From assembly GCF_900187355.1 (NCBI RefSeq), contig NZ_LT906451.1, forward strand, positions 496,501 to 560,500: a stretch of DNA of 64,000 nt, in the 5' to 3' direction. The first letter of the stretch is position 1, and the number at the start of each line of letters is the position of its first letter. The notes beneath the pieces were generated by a model, which was not told the origin of the DNA, searched no databases, and saw only the letters and a list, made by a program, of their open reading frames with translations. A program made the translations under genes and the position numbers. The DNA is from Legionella lansingensis. GTDB lineage: Bacteria; Pseudomonadota; Gammaproteobacteria; Legionellales; Legionellaceae. Shown here in pieces: positions 21,087 through 32,158 of the stretch.

Positions 21087-21875
21087 ATGGATTTAAAACT
21101 TACGGAAAAAACAGCGTTTGTTAGCGGATCTACGTCAGGTATTGGCTTTTCAATTGCATTAGGATTAGCAAAGGAAGGAGCGAAAACCTATATAAATGGT
21201 CCAAGCCAAACCTTAGTGGATCAAGCCTTACATACTATTAAAAAAGATAAATTAAAAATTTATGGTATTTCGGCTGATCTATCCACAATTACAGGTGCTC
21301 AGTCCGTCATAGAACAACTTCCTAAAATAGATATCTTGATAAATAATCTTGGTATTTATGAGCCACAAGATTTTTTTTCCTTAAAAGATGAAGACTGGAG
21401 TAGGACAATTGAAATCAATGTAATGAGTGGCATACGATTGTCACGACATTATCTTAAAACCATGTTACAAAAAAATTGGGGACGCATTATTTTTATATCA
21501 AGCGAATCTGGAATAATGATTCCCAAAGAAATGATTCATTATGGAGTGACCAAAACAATGCAGATAGCACTTGCTAGTGGATTAGCAAAATTAACAAAAA
21601 ACTCTCAAGTAACTGTTAATTCCATTCTAGCGGGTCCGACAAGAACGCCGGGTATTGAAAAATTTATTTCTAATCTAGCAAAAGAATGGAAAATACCCAA
21701 AAATCAGGTAGAAAAAGAGTATTTCTTAAAAGTAAGGACAGGATCATTGATTAATCGGTTCGCTTTACCTGAAGAAGTTGCTAATTTAGCGGTATATTTA
21801 TCTAGTCCACTCTCGTCTTGCACAAATGGAGCAACTCTGCGCGGAGATGGAGGAATTATAAAATCTATCATTTAA
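21087..21875 (+). CDS. Short-chain dehydrogenase/reductase
   Basis: This is a 262-residue NAD(P)-dependent oxidoreductase of the classical SDR type. The cofactor motif is SGSTSGIG (13-20). NNLG lies at 86-89. The catalytic set is Asn111, Ser139, Tyr152 and Lys156 (SSESG and HYGVTK). The C-terminal GDGG motif is also present. An AAGGA site precedes the ATG. It is divergent from the MmpL/NRPS pair and may act on the same product or a precursor, but many SDRs are general metabolic enzymes. Confidence 0.88.
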   Translation: MDLKLTEKTAFVSGSTSGIGFSIALGLAKEGAKTYINGPSQTLVDQALHTIKKDKLKIYGISADLSTITGAQSVIEQLPKIDILINNLGIYEPQDFFSLKDEDWSRTIEINVMSGIRLSRHYLKTMLQKNWGRIIFISSESGIMIPKEMIHYGVTKTMQIALASGLAKLTKNSQVTVNSILAGPTRTPGIEKFISNLAKEWKIPKNQVEKEYFLKVRTGSLINRFALPEEVANLAVYLSSPLSSCTNGATLRGDGGIIKSII

Positions 21876-22314
21876 TGTTCAATTCCTGAAGAATATGTAG
21901 AATTAGGCTAAGTTTCAAACGCAATATGATAATGGGGTCAGACTCGATTGATCGTTTGCTATCTAATCTTCAATCAATTATGGCGTTGCATTTATCATAC
22001 TCATCAGCTTGATTTATAAATTGAATATCTTCTGGATCTTACTGATAGGGATTGTATTTAATTGCCGACACGTACTAAGGATTGAGTGCAAATTCAAGCT
22101 GGCCCCCAAGATCTGGATAACTTATTTAACAGGTTAAAGACATTATCCATATTCGTGCTTTTCATCATTTTTTTCTTACAAAAGTAAGAAATGCTTCATC
22201 TGGGATTATTTTCAACAGAAAACAACCGTATAGATTTATAGTTGATTTGGAAGTAATCACTATAATTGTAAATAGAGAGACTGTATTTGTAAGTATTTAA
22301 TTGATGCGCAAATT
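21876..22314. other. Non-coding gap of about 440 bases
   Basis: No convincing gene, tRNA or palindrome is visible. The composition is less AT-rich in 21930-22120 than in the last 150 bases before the next gene, so it may hold decayed sequence, but nothing is recognisable. The promoter for the following gene should lie in the final 100 bases. Confidence 0.4.
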
Positions 22315-24354
22315 ATGTTGGAAGATAAAGATCAAACTGAATTAATTGAGAATATAAATAATCTTCTTAAATGGCTTAAGGCTGAGTTTAATGCGGCTGT
22401 AAGTAATCCAGATCGGCTAAAAGAATTAGAAGAGGCGATTGGTAAAAAAGAGTTTTTAGATCTTAGAAAAATGGTGGAAAGTGTAGAGCCTTTAAGTGAG
22501 GCGGGCGTCTGTGCAGGTTTAGTCTGTAAATGGTTTGAAAAAACATTTAAGAGGGGATCATCAGAACGCTTTTTTGCAAAATTTCCTTCAAGAGAGACAG
22601 TTGAAGAATATGAAAATTATAGTTTAGAAACTATCCTACTGTCTGAGTCTAAATTATCTAATCTCTTAAGTTATTTGAAATTTGCAAAGAAGATCAATGC
22701 CTTACAAGAGAAGATTGATCCTGCGACCGGAAAGCGTGAATATGGAGCTAGGTCGCATGTAAAGATGAGCATTGCTTTTCCAGTAAAATATGTCTCTTCA
22801 ACAACTCTCGTAGTGACCCAACATAATTTAAATAAGTTAATTAAAAAAAATATTGAGCTGGGCAAATTTTATATAATAGGTTCACCAACGCATGCTATAG
22901 GTTTATTCAAAAATGAACGAGGACAGTATGTAGTATATGATCCTAATATAGATGAAAGAACTTTTGATGATGCTAAAGAATTAGCTAAATTTATTTTCAG
23001 GAAATCTTTTAATCTGGGTGCTCATGATAAGCTAACGTTTAATGTTAGTACCTATTATAAAGATGAAGAAGATTTAGCTGCAATAATACCATTAGAAAAA
23101 GAACTAGGAGATTTGCTAGCTTATATCAAAGCAAATAAGAAAAGAAATGAACCAATAGCGCAATTGATCATTAAAGAAATTAACGATTTACTTAAGGGCA
23201 ATCAACCCATTGAAAAACAAGCGCAAAAAATTCAATCAATGATTAATAAAGCTGGCGATTTCTTTGATAACTTACCTCCTCTCAAAGAACTTAATGGCTT
23301 TGTTTTGAGTCATCATCAACACAGAAATATAGTTAGATTACTTGTAGATGATTTGCCTCTTAAATCAAAAGGCACATATAAACAACTTTCTATTATCCAT
23401 GCAATAGAGGATGGTGATCTCTTAGCTTTTGAAACCCTACTTAAAGCCAGTATAGATCTCGATAAAGATACGATATTGAGATATGGCGAGTCCTTACTTA
23501 TTCAAGCAGTGAGAAATAAACAAATTGATATGATTACCGTTCTTGCTAATTACGGTGCGGATATAACAAGTATTTTACCTGATGTGATTAAAGAAAAAGA
23601 TCCAATTATATTGCAACATCTTATAAATTTAGGTGTTGATGTTAATAGAAGCTTTGGAGGAATTAAAGGAATAACACCCCTAGACTTGGCAGTATCAGGA
23701 GGAAGTAAAGAAATTATAAAAATATTAATAATAGCAGGTGTGCGAATCCCTGATCCTAAAAAAGTTGCAAACTTACTAGAGAGCACATTTGAAATACCTT
23801 CTAAAGAAGAGCAATATCATGATGTTCTTCAGCAATTATTTTTTGATACGGCATCAATATATTTTAATGAAAAAAATTATCAGCAAGAGAAAAATTTTTT
23901 AATTAAGGCCGCTATGTTAGGTTCAAGTCAAGCACGCGAATATTTATCATCACCACATCTAACTTTAAATTCTGAAGATTTTGCCACACTACGCGCGGGT
24001 TATTTCCTTGATAAACTATGTAACATTACGAAAAATTTGGAATCTCTTAAGAGAACGTTTATTTACAATCAGAATTCAAAATACAAAGAGGGGATCGATA
24101 GAGAATTGGGTGCAGTAAATGCTTTGATTGAGTTTTTGTCTCATAATCTTCATAGTATAACCAATGAAAAAATAGATCGAATAAGTGGTGGATTAGCTGA
24201 AACTTCTGCGGATATCAAGCAATTTTTTAATATTTTCCAACAACAAAATATGGAATCAAAATCAACTGAAATCCTAAATCTTGTAGAACAATTATGTCAT
24301 GTATCGGATCAGGATTTATTACGAGTAGAAGAAGGGCATAGATTAAAAGCTTAA
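22315..24354 (+). CDS. YopT-like (C58) cysteine protease fused to ankyrin repeats, putative effector
   Basis: The product is 679 residues. The N-terminal domain matches the C58 papain-like layout: Cys66 in SEAGVCAGLVCKWF, His193 in PTHAIGLF, Asp209 in YVVYDPNI. The His-to-Asp spacing of 16 equals that of YopT (His258, Asp274), and the Cys-to-His distance (127) is close to its 119. C58 enzymes cleave host proteins such as prenylated Rho GTPases or kinases. Residues about 350-500 hold ankyrin units (ESLLIQAVRNKQIDMITVLA, then ITPLDLAVSGGSKEIIKILI). The C-terminus is helical. There is no signal peptide. Ribosome site weak. It lies just before tRNA-Pro, a typical insertion point. Host target unknown. 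Confidence 0.72.
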   Translation: MLEDKDQTELIENINNLLKWLKAEFNAAVSNPDRLKELEEAIGKKEFLDLRKMVESVEPLSEAGVCAGLVCKWFEKTFKRGSSERFFAKFPSRETVEEYENYSLETILLSESKLSNLLSYLKFAKKINALQEKIDPATGKREYGARSHVKMSIAFPVKYVSSTTLVVTQHNLNKLIKKNIELGKFYIIGSPTHAIGLFKNERGQYVVYDPNIDERTFDDAKELAKFIFRKSFNLGAHDKLTFNVSTYYKDEEDLAAIIPLEKELGDLLAYIKANKKRNEPIAQLIIKEINDLLKGNQPIEKQAQKIQSMINKAGDFFDNLPPLKELNGFVLSHHQHRNIVRLLVDDLPLKSKGTYKQLSIIHAIEDGDLLAFETLLKASIDLDKDTILRYGESLLIQAVRNKQIDMITVLANYGADITSILPDVIKEKDPIILQHLINLGVDVNRSFGGIKGITPLDLAVSGGSKEIIKILIIAGVRIPDPKKVANLLESTFEIPSKEEQYHDVLQQLFFDTASIYFNEKNYQQEKNFLIKAAMLGSSQAREYLSSPHLTLNSEDFATLRAGYFLDKLCNITKNLESLKRTFIYNQNSKYKEGIDRELGAVNALIEFLSHNLHSITNEKIDRISGGLAETSADIKQFFNIFQQQNMESKSTEILNLVEQLCHVSDQDLLRVEEGHRLKA

Positions 24355-24370
24355 ATTTTTCATTAATAAA

Positions 24371-24406
24371 TTCAATATTTCAATTCCAATCAATTGAAAT
24401 ATTGAA
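24371..24406. terminator. Perfect AT-rich hairpin after the protease-ankyrin gene
   Basis: Arms of 15 bases (24371-24385 and 24392-24406) are perfect inverted complements around a six-base loop, starting 16 bases after the stop codon. There is no strong T-run, so it may protect the 3' end or terminate weakly. Confidence 0.5.
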
Positions 24407-24486
24407 TGGATAAGACGTCGCAACACGTCGAAGAAGCATTTTTATTAAGTAATTAAATTAACGATTATGCCTTAAACCGATTTTAC

Positions 24487-24563
24487 TGGTCGGAGTGACA
24501 GGAATTGAACCTGCGACCCCTGCCTCCCGAAGGCAGTGCTCTACCAGGCTGAGCTACACTCCG
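24487..24563 (-). tRNA. tRNA-Pro (anticodon CGG)
   Basis: A full cloverleaf reads on the minus strand: acceptor CGGAGTG pairing with CACTCCG, D-arm with AGCTCAGCCTGGTAGAGC, anticodon stem CTGCC/GGCAG with loop TTCGGGA (anticodon CGG), and T-arm GGTTCAATTCC. The CCA end is encoded. Downstream on this strand is the hairpin and protease-ankyrin gene, so the tRNA 3' end faces the accessory region. Confidence 0.95.
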
Positions 24564-24589
24564 ATTAGTTGAGGCGAATGTCAACCACG

Positions 24590-25558
24590 CTAATGATCAC
24601 GTTTTATAGCAAATTGTGCAAGTTCTGTAAGTGCTTTTTTATAAACTGAATTGGGTAACGATTCCAGAGCAGTCAAGGCGCGGTCTACTTCTAGCGCAGC
24701 ATAATTACGTGTAAATTCCAGTGCTTTTGTTTCCTCAATTACTGCTAAAATTGCATCTAAATTTTGTAGATTGCCTTCCTTGATACTGTCTTTAATCAGT
24801 TGCTGCTGAGTTGGGGTTCCTGTTTTTAGCGCGTGAATTAAAGGCAATGTTGCTTTGCCGTCTGCTAAGTCGTCGCCTATGTTTTTACCAATCGTTTTAG
24901 CATCAGAACAATAATCCAAGGCATCATCAATTAACTGAAAGGCATTACCAAGATGTAGTCCGTATTCATATAAACGTTTGGCAAGATCTTCCCCCACACG
25001 ACTCAAGTAGGCTCCTATTGCTGCTGAGGCTGCAAATAACAATGCTGTTTTAGCACGAATAACATCAAGATATTCTTCAATGGATAGATCAAAATTATGG
25101 CGGTTAACCAATTGCTTTACTTCACCACAGCTTATTTCGTGAGATGTGTCAGCTAATAGGCGCAAAATTTGCGGATTATCAACGCTGACCATCAGTTGCA
25201 CGGACTGGGTAAACAAATAATCTCCAACCAAGATACTCGCTTTACTACCCCAGATTTCATTGGCTGTCTCGCGTCCGCGGCGTAGAGTCGACTCATCAAC
25301 AACATCATCGTGTAATAAAGTCGCTGTATGAAAAAACTCCACCATGGCGGCAAGAGTAATATGATCTTGTCCTTTATAGCCACAGGCGTGACTAGACAAC
25401 AGGACTAAAAGGGGTCGCAAACGCTTACCACCACTTTGGACAATATGATGCGCTAAATCATCGATTAGACCGACTTGAGATTGAATTTTGTCAATAATCA
25501 ACGTATTGACTGCATCAAAATCAGCATTGACCAAAGCTCTTAAACGGGTAACTGTCAT
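24590..25558 (-). CDS. ispB: Octaprenyl diphosphate synthase (IspB-type)
   Basis: This is a trans-polyprenyl synthase that makes the long isoprenoid side chain of ubiquinone. The 322-residue all-helical protein has GGKRLRP, first Asp-rich motif LLHDDVVDESTLRRG and second QLIDDALDY. Small residues upstream of the first Asp motif fit a long-chain product. A second, short-chain homologue (ispA) is at 45-46 kb. In E. coli ispB lies just before rplU; here it is a few kb away and on the opposite strand. Confidence 0.92.
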   Translation of the reverse strand: MTVTRLRALVNADFDAVNTLIIDKIQSQVGLIDDLAHHIVQSGGKRLRPLLVLLSSHACGYKGQDHITLAAMVEFFHTATLLHDDVVDESTLRRGRETANEIWGSKASILVGDYLFTQSVQLMVSVDNPQILRLLADTSHEISCGEVKQLVNRHNFDLSIEEYLDVIRAKTALLFAASAAIGAYLSRVGEDLAKRLYEYGLHLGNAFQLIDDALDYCSDAKTIGKNIGDDLADGKATLPLIHALKTGTPTQQQLIKDSIKEGNLQNLDAILAVIEETKALEFTRNYAALEVDRALTALESLPNSVYKKALTELAQFAIKRDH

Positions 25559-25632
25559 ACGTTATCCCCTGATATGGAATTTATGCATGCTAAGGGGGGC
25601 TTGGCATAATGTCAAGATGACATTTTCCAGAA

Positions 25633-26724
25633 TCAAACATTAAAACGAAAATGCATAACATCGCCGTCAGCGACGATATAATCTTTGCCTTCCAATCGCA
25701 ATTTCCCTGCCTCTTTAGCACCCTGTTCGCCATGGTGGGCAATGAATGCGTCATAAGATATCACCTCAGCGCGGATAAAGCCCTTCTCAAAATCAGTATG
25801 GATTACAGCGGCTGCTTGCGGTGCAGTGGATCCTTTGCGAATGGTCCAGGCGCGAACTTCTTTGATTCCCGCGGTAAAATAAGTTTGTAATCCTAATAAT
25901 TCATAGCCTACGCGGATCACACGATTTAACCCTGGCTCACTAAGACCTAGATCAGCCATGAACTCCTTGCGTTCTTCTTCATCGAGATCCATTAGCTCAG
26001 CTTCAGTGGCAGCGGATATTGCAACAATACTGGCTTTCTCCTGATGCGCGAGTTCTGTTACTTTGTCTAAAAGAGGATTATTGCTATAACCAGTATCATC
26101 CACATTAGCAATGTAGAGCACAGGTTTGGCCGTGAGTAAAAATAGTCGACGCACGATGTTTTCTTCTTCTGCCGTTAGGCCAAGGGTGCGTACAGGATTC
26201 CCTTCGTCTAAATGCGCTTTGACTTTTTCCAGAGTTTGTTTCTCAAAAATGGCTTCCTTATTGCCACTTTTGCTGTTCTTACCTGCTTTATTCAGTGCTT
26301 TTTCGACCGTTTCCATATCAGCCAAAGCTAACTCTGTATTGATCACTTCAATATCGCTTAAGGGATCAACCTTACCCTCAACATGAACGATGTCGGTATT
26401 TTCGAAACAGCGAACCACATGAGCTATTGCATCTGTTTCGCGGATGTTTGCTAAGAATTGGTTGCCTAATCCTTCACCACTGGAAGCCCCTTTAACTAAA
26501 CCAGCGATATCAACAAACTGCATTGTCGCTGGAACCACTTGTTGTGGTTTTACTATCTCTGCTAAGGCATCTAGTCTTGGATCAGGAACGGTAACAATAC
26601 CTACATTGGGTTCAATGGTACAGAATGGATAGTTAGACGCTTCAATACCAGCCTTGGTTAAGGCATTGAATAAGGTAGATTTACCCACATTGGGTAAGCC
26701 CACTATCCCACATTTAAATCCCAT
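25633..26724 (-). CDS. ychF: YchF/OLA1 ribosome-associated ATPase
   Basis: This is a 363-residue Obg-family P-loop NTPase that prefers ATP and binds ribosomes. It shows [15 protein letters not shown] near the N-terminus, [15 protein letters not shown] in place of the usual NKxD guanine motif, a helical insertion, and a C-terminal TGS domain (about 280-363, ending HFRFNV). It is followed on the same strand by ispB and preceded by pth, the same pth-ychF pairing as in many gammaproteobacteria. Confidence 0.96.
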   Translation of the reverse strand: MGFKCGIVGLPNVGKSTLFNALTKAGIEASNYPFCTIEPNVGIVTVPDPRLDALAEIVKPQQVVPATMQFVDIAGLVKGASSGEGLGNQFLANIRETDAIAHVVRCFENTDIVHVEGKVDPLSDIEVINTELALADMETVEKALNKAGKNSKSGNKEAIFEKQTLEKVKAHLDEGNPVRTLGLTAEEENIVRRLFLLTAKPVLYIANVDDTGYSNNPLLDKVTELAHQEKASIVAISAATEAELMDLDEEERKEFMADLGLSEPGLNRVIRVGYELLGLQTYFTAGIKEVRAWTIRKGSTAPQAAAVIHTDFEKGFIRAEVISYDAFIAHHGEQGAKEAGKLRLEGKDYIVADGDVMHFRFNV

Positions 26725-26754
26725 AACGTACCTCTATTCGTAATCTTACATGCT

Positions 26755-27324
26755 TTAGCTATGCAATAAGTTCATTGCTCCTGCAATATTACCAGCTAAT
26801 ATAGTTGGCATAACGGCAATACCTCTGTCGATGGCATCAAATATTAATTGACGATCTTGGGCAGAGGGTTTTCCCAAAACATAATTTAGCACCATGTCTT
26901 TGTGTCCAGGATGACCGATACCAATTCGTAAACGGTGGAAATCTGAATTTCCTAAATGGTTAATAAGATCACGTAGACCATTATGTCCGCCGTGACCTCC
27001 ACCAGTCTTAATTTTTATGCGACCAGTTGGCAAATCCAGTTCATCGTGCACCACTAAAATTTCATGGGCATCAATATGATAAAACTGACTAACCTCTCTT
27101 GCAGGCAAGCCGCTATGATTCATGAATGTCAAAGGTAGCAATGCTTTACAAGGAAGGCCCTTAATTTCAAAATTTGCTAACTCTGCATGAAATTTCTTAT
27201 CAACTTTAAACGCTGCACCATGACGTTGAGCTAGAGCTTGTACGAACCATCCACCAGCATTGTGTCTTGTGTGTTCATAAGCTGAGCCGGGATTACGCAA
27301 CCCGATAATAAGTTTAATGGCCAT
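26755..27324 (-). CDS. pth: Peptidyl-tRNA hydrolase
   Basis: This enzyme releases tRNA from peptidyl-tRNAs dropped by stalled ribosomes. The 189-residue protein has the catalytic His in EHTRHNAGGWF, the Asp in VHDELDLPTG and the Asn in GGHNGLRD. It lies between rplY and ychF, 30 bases before ychF; rplY-pth-ychF is a conserved order and probably one operon with an internal hairpin. Confidence 0.96.
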   Translation of the reverse strand: MAIKLIIGLRNPGSAYEHTRHNAGGWFVQALAQRHGAAFKVDKKFHAELANFEIKGLPCKALLPLTFMNHSGLPAREVSQFYHIDAHEILVVHDELDLPTGRIKIKTGGGHGGHNGLRDLINHLGNSDFHRLRIGIGHPGHKDMVLNYVLGKPSAQDRQLIFDAIDRGIAVMPTILAGNIAGAMNLLHS

Positions 27325-27360
27325 GGGTGCTTTATTAAATAGTCGTTCACTTATGAAAGA

Positions 27361-27388
27361 TAATCAGGCGGGAATCCCCGCCTGATTA
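27361..27388 (-). terminator. Hairpin between rplY and pth
   Basis: Twelve-base arms TAATCAGGCGGG and CCCGCCTGATTA are perfect around a four-base loop, directly after the rplY stop. The following T content is modest, so it probably attenuates rather than fully stops transcription into pth. Confidence 0.65.
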
Positions 27389-27389
27389 T

Positions 27390-28073
27390 TTATTCTTGTT
27401 TATCTTGTTCAGGACCTTCTTCTTTTTCCTCTTCTACCTCTTCTGACTCCTCTACTTCAGCAGCGGCAGCAACCTCTTCTTCTTCAATAGCTACCACTCG
27501 AGGCGTGTGGATACTCACTACTGGTAAATTATGGCTACCATCCGTTATATCCACTGCGAACTGCACTCCTTTAGGGAGTTTCAAATCAGACAGATGGATA
27601 ACGTCATCTAAGCCCACATCACTCATATCTACTTCAATAAACTCAGGTAGATCTTTTACTTTGCAGCGAACTTCGACTTGCGTCATAGTATGAGTGATAA
27701 TACCACCAGCTTTCACCCCTTTAGAAGTTTGTTCATTAATAAAATGAATAGGGATGTTCTTAACCAAGACATCTTTTGCAGATACCCGTTGCAAATCCAT
27801 GTGTAAAATGACAGGCTTGTATGGATGGCGTTGCAAATCTTTAAGGATGACATGCTCGACTTTACCATCAACTTTTAGATCAAAAACACTTGAATAAATG
27901 CTTTCATTTTCCAAAGCCTTGACCACTTTGTTGTGTAACAAATGAATGGATTTGGGTGCCTTATCACCACCGTACAAAACGGCTGGTACTTTGTCTTCAA
28001 GACGACGCAGGCGGCGGCTCGCACCTTTCCCCACATCTTTTCTTACTTCAGCTTCTAACACAATTGTTGACAT
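27390..28073 (-). CDS. rplY: Ribosomal protein L25, long CTC-type
   Basis: This is a 5S rRNA-binding large-subunit protein. The N-terminal L25 domain (about 1-90: LEAEVRKDVGKGASRRLRR, VPAVLYGG, LKDLQRHPYKPVILHMDL) is followed by the TL5/CTC C-terminal beta domain (to about 190) and a very acidic Glu-rich tail. At 227 residues it is the long form, also found as a general stress protein in other bacteria. It is divergent from rplU. Confidence 0.94.
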   Translation of the reverse strand: MSTIVLEAEVRKDVGKGASRRLRRLEDKVPAVLYGGDKAPKSIHLLHNKVVKALENESIYSSVFDLKVDGKVEHVILKDLQRHPYKPVILHMDLQRVSAKDVLVKNIPIHFINEQTSKGVKAGGIITHTMTQVEVRCKVKDLPEFIEVDMSDVGLDDVIHLSDLKLPKGVQFAVDITDGSHNLPVVSIHTPRVVAIEEEEVAAAAEVEESEEVEEEKEEGPEQDKQE

Positions 28074-28239
28074 TACTCGTCTCCATAATTAAATAAGACC
28101 CCGTGTCTGGCCCGCGACCAGGACAAACACCCTAAAAGCAGGAAAGGGCGGCATAGTATATAATATACTTCACGTGGTAACAAATGTTGTTTTTTTCTGT
28201 GTTAACTGTTCAATTTGTTAATTCGCTAACCGGGTAAAA

Positions 28240-28265
28240 GTAGGTTGGGCCTTGACCCAACCTAC
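28240..28265. repeat. Short perfect palindrome in the rplY-rplU spacer
   Basis: Arms GTAGGTTGGG and CCCAACCTAC pair perfectly around a six-base centre in the divergent spacer of about 290 bases. This type of palindrome is often dispersed in genomes. The rest of the spacer should hold the two ribosomal protein promoters, but I cannot fix them. Confidence 0.6.
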
Positions 28266-28365
28266 GTATAATTTAAAATCAACTTGAAGTCGTTGCGGTA
28301 ATTTCATAGAATATGCCACTTTATCGAATTTGTGAAAGCCGTTTGAGGCGCGTTGGAGAATAGCT

Positions 28366-28677
28366 ATGTATGCTGTGATTAAGACGGGCGGTAAGCAGTA
28401 CCGCGTAAAAGAAGGCGACATCATTAAATTAGAACTGCTGCCCGCTGATGTCGGCAACGAAGTAAGCTTTTCTGAAGTGATGATGATTGCTGATGGTGAT
28501 AAATTTACTTGCGGAGCACCATTGGTTAAAAATGCAGTAGTCAAGGCCGAAGTTATGGCTCATGGCCGTCATAAGAAAATCAAAATTATTAAATTCCGTC
28601 GTCGTAAGCACCATATGAAGCAAATGGGTCATCGACAACATTACACGCAAGTAAAAATTACTGCGATAAGTAAGTAG
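28366..28677 (+). CDS. rplU: Ribosomal protein L21
   Basis: This is a 103-residue large-subunit protein with the signature start [18 protein letters not shown] and C-terminal basic stretch [21 protein letters not shown] (split here by position, residues about 73-93). GGAGA precedes the ATG. It is followed by rpmA and obgE, the conserved gene order. Confidence 0.97.
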   Translation: MYAVIKTGGKQYRVKEGDIIKLELLPADVGNEVSFSEVMMIADGDKFTCGAPLVKNAVVKAEVMAHGRHKKIKIIKFRRRKHHMKQMGHRQHYTQVKITAISK

Positions 28678-28691
28678 AAGGGGAGATAGAA

Positions 28692-28955
28692 ATGGCTCAT
28701 AAAAAAGCAGGTGGTAGTACTCGAAACGGCCGCGACTCGAATCCCAAGTATCTTGGTGTCAAACGTTATGGTGGTCAAATGGTAAACGCTGGCGAGATCA
28801 TTGTGCGTCAACGAGGAACTCGTTTTCATGCAGGTCAAGGTGTCGGTTGTGGCCGCGACCATACGTTGTATGCATTGGTTTCTGGGATTGTACAATTCTC
28901 TGTTAAAGGTAGTAAAAACCGTAAATTTGTTAACATTGAAGCGATTAAAGAATAA
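28692..28955 (+). CDS. rpmA: Ribosomal protein L27
   Basis: This 87-residue protein reaches the peptidyl transferase centre with its N-terminal tail. It starts [19 protein letters not shown] and has the conserved [10 protein letters not shown]-like stretch ([15 protein letters not shown]) and [15 protein letters not shown] precedes the ATG. It ends before a clear terminator. Confidence 0.97.
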   Translation: MAHKKAGGSTRNGRDSNPKYLGVKRYGGQMVNAGEIIVRQRGTRFHAGQGVGCGRDHTLYALVSGIVQFSVKGSKNRKFVNIEAIKE

Positions 28956-28978
28956 AGCGAATTAGGTGTTAAATATTT

Positions 28979-29006
28979 GCAGCCCCGTATTCGGGGCTTT
29001 TTTTTA
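28979..29006 (+). terminator. Intrinsic terminator after rpmA
   Basis: AGCCCCG-TATT-CGGGGCT forms a tight GC-rich stem followed by eight T. It lies only about 12 bases before the obgE start, so read-through or an alternative promoter is needed for obgE. Confidence 0.85.
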
Positions 29007-29011
29007 GGTGA

Positions 29012-31092
<2,081 letters not shown>

Positions 31093-31096
<4 letters not shown>

Positions 31097-32058
31097 TTTT
31101 GTTGTCCAATTCTAATAAAGTTAATTCGCTTGACATGCTCTTGTTTTGGCAAGAACTGAAATCCCCAAAGCGCAATTTTGGCAGCGTCGTCCATGAGAAA
31201 ACGTCCATCGACAAGGGTCAATGGCTCTGGATTTGCCAAAATGGAATAACCATCAGAAAACCAAGTAAAAATAGCTAAATCTCGCATCAGTGAAGGAGAG
31301 TCTTTAACGTAGTTAGGGGTGATCGCAGGTTGTAATAATGGATACCTGGCTACCAGAGTCACTTTGGTTTGCTGCTTGAAAGGAAAAGGAACGAGAATAT
31401 TGAATGCCAGGAAATCATGGTTCTCCATCGCAATGCCTCGCCATGCGATAGAACTAGCCATCTTTGGAAACACTCGTAGACGTGTAAGCTGCAAATGGTT
31501 CTGTTGCGTAAAAGCTTCCACAGCAAGGACTGCATGGTGATGCTGAAAATAATTAAATAACGAGAGAGAACCTGCAAACATTAGTCCAAAAAATACCCCT
31601 TTCCTATCATCATTAATCATTGTCCAAATAATTCCTAAAAACAAAGGGAGGGTAATAAAAGGATCGATGATAGAAAGGAAATCCCAGCTCACGCGCTTAT
31701 CTGAAAAGGGCCAATACAGCAGTGTGCCGTAATTCGTGCAGCTATCTAACAATCCATGTGTACTATAGCCTATGAGAGCCGCTAAAAAGGTTAGCCGCCA
31801 AGTTCTGCGGAAACGTTCAAATAGGATTAAGATCAAAGTTACCAGTGATGCGCCGATAGGTATAAAACTTAGGGAATGGGTGAAATGGCGATGATAGATA
31901 AAAAATAGTAATGGATCTTTCACAGAGCGAATGAAGACATCAAGATCGGCGGCCATCCCTGCAAGCAAACCAACAAGCCAAGCATTTTTCTTGTCATAGC
32001 GATGTAAGATCGCTTGAGAACAAGCAGCTCCTAAGGCACCCTGTGTGATGGGATCCAT
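31093..32058 (-). CDS. DUF457/YdjM-type membrane-bound metal-dependent hydrolase-like protein
   Basis: This is an integral membrane protein with the family start MDPITQGALGAACSQAIL, then LLAGMAADLDVF and YHRHFTHSLSFIPIG (conserved His/Asp presumed to bind metal), and LDSCTNYGTLLYWPFSDKRV. It has about four to five helices in the first 180 residues, then a soluble C-terminal half. I set the start at 32058 because family members begin MDPIT; an in-frame ATG at 32079 adds seven residues. It is coupled to the CinA-like gene. The enzymatic role is unproven for the family. Confidence 0.82.
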
Positions 32059-32158
32059 GTTAAACCCGATGACGGTCATCTGTGGATGTTTATTGGAAGA
32101 AGATGATTATACCTTCCTCTCATGATTTTGCGAATAATAACGATTAAATAGTGCTTAA

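Noticed and set aside
24487-24563. Prophage or island attachment site at tRNA-Pro
   Set aside because: No integrase gene and no direct repeat of the tRNA 3' end could be found in the flanking sequence.
28218-28544. Minus-strand open frame of 108 codons across the rplU start
   Set aside because: It is the complement of rplU and its leader; rplU is unambiguous.
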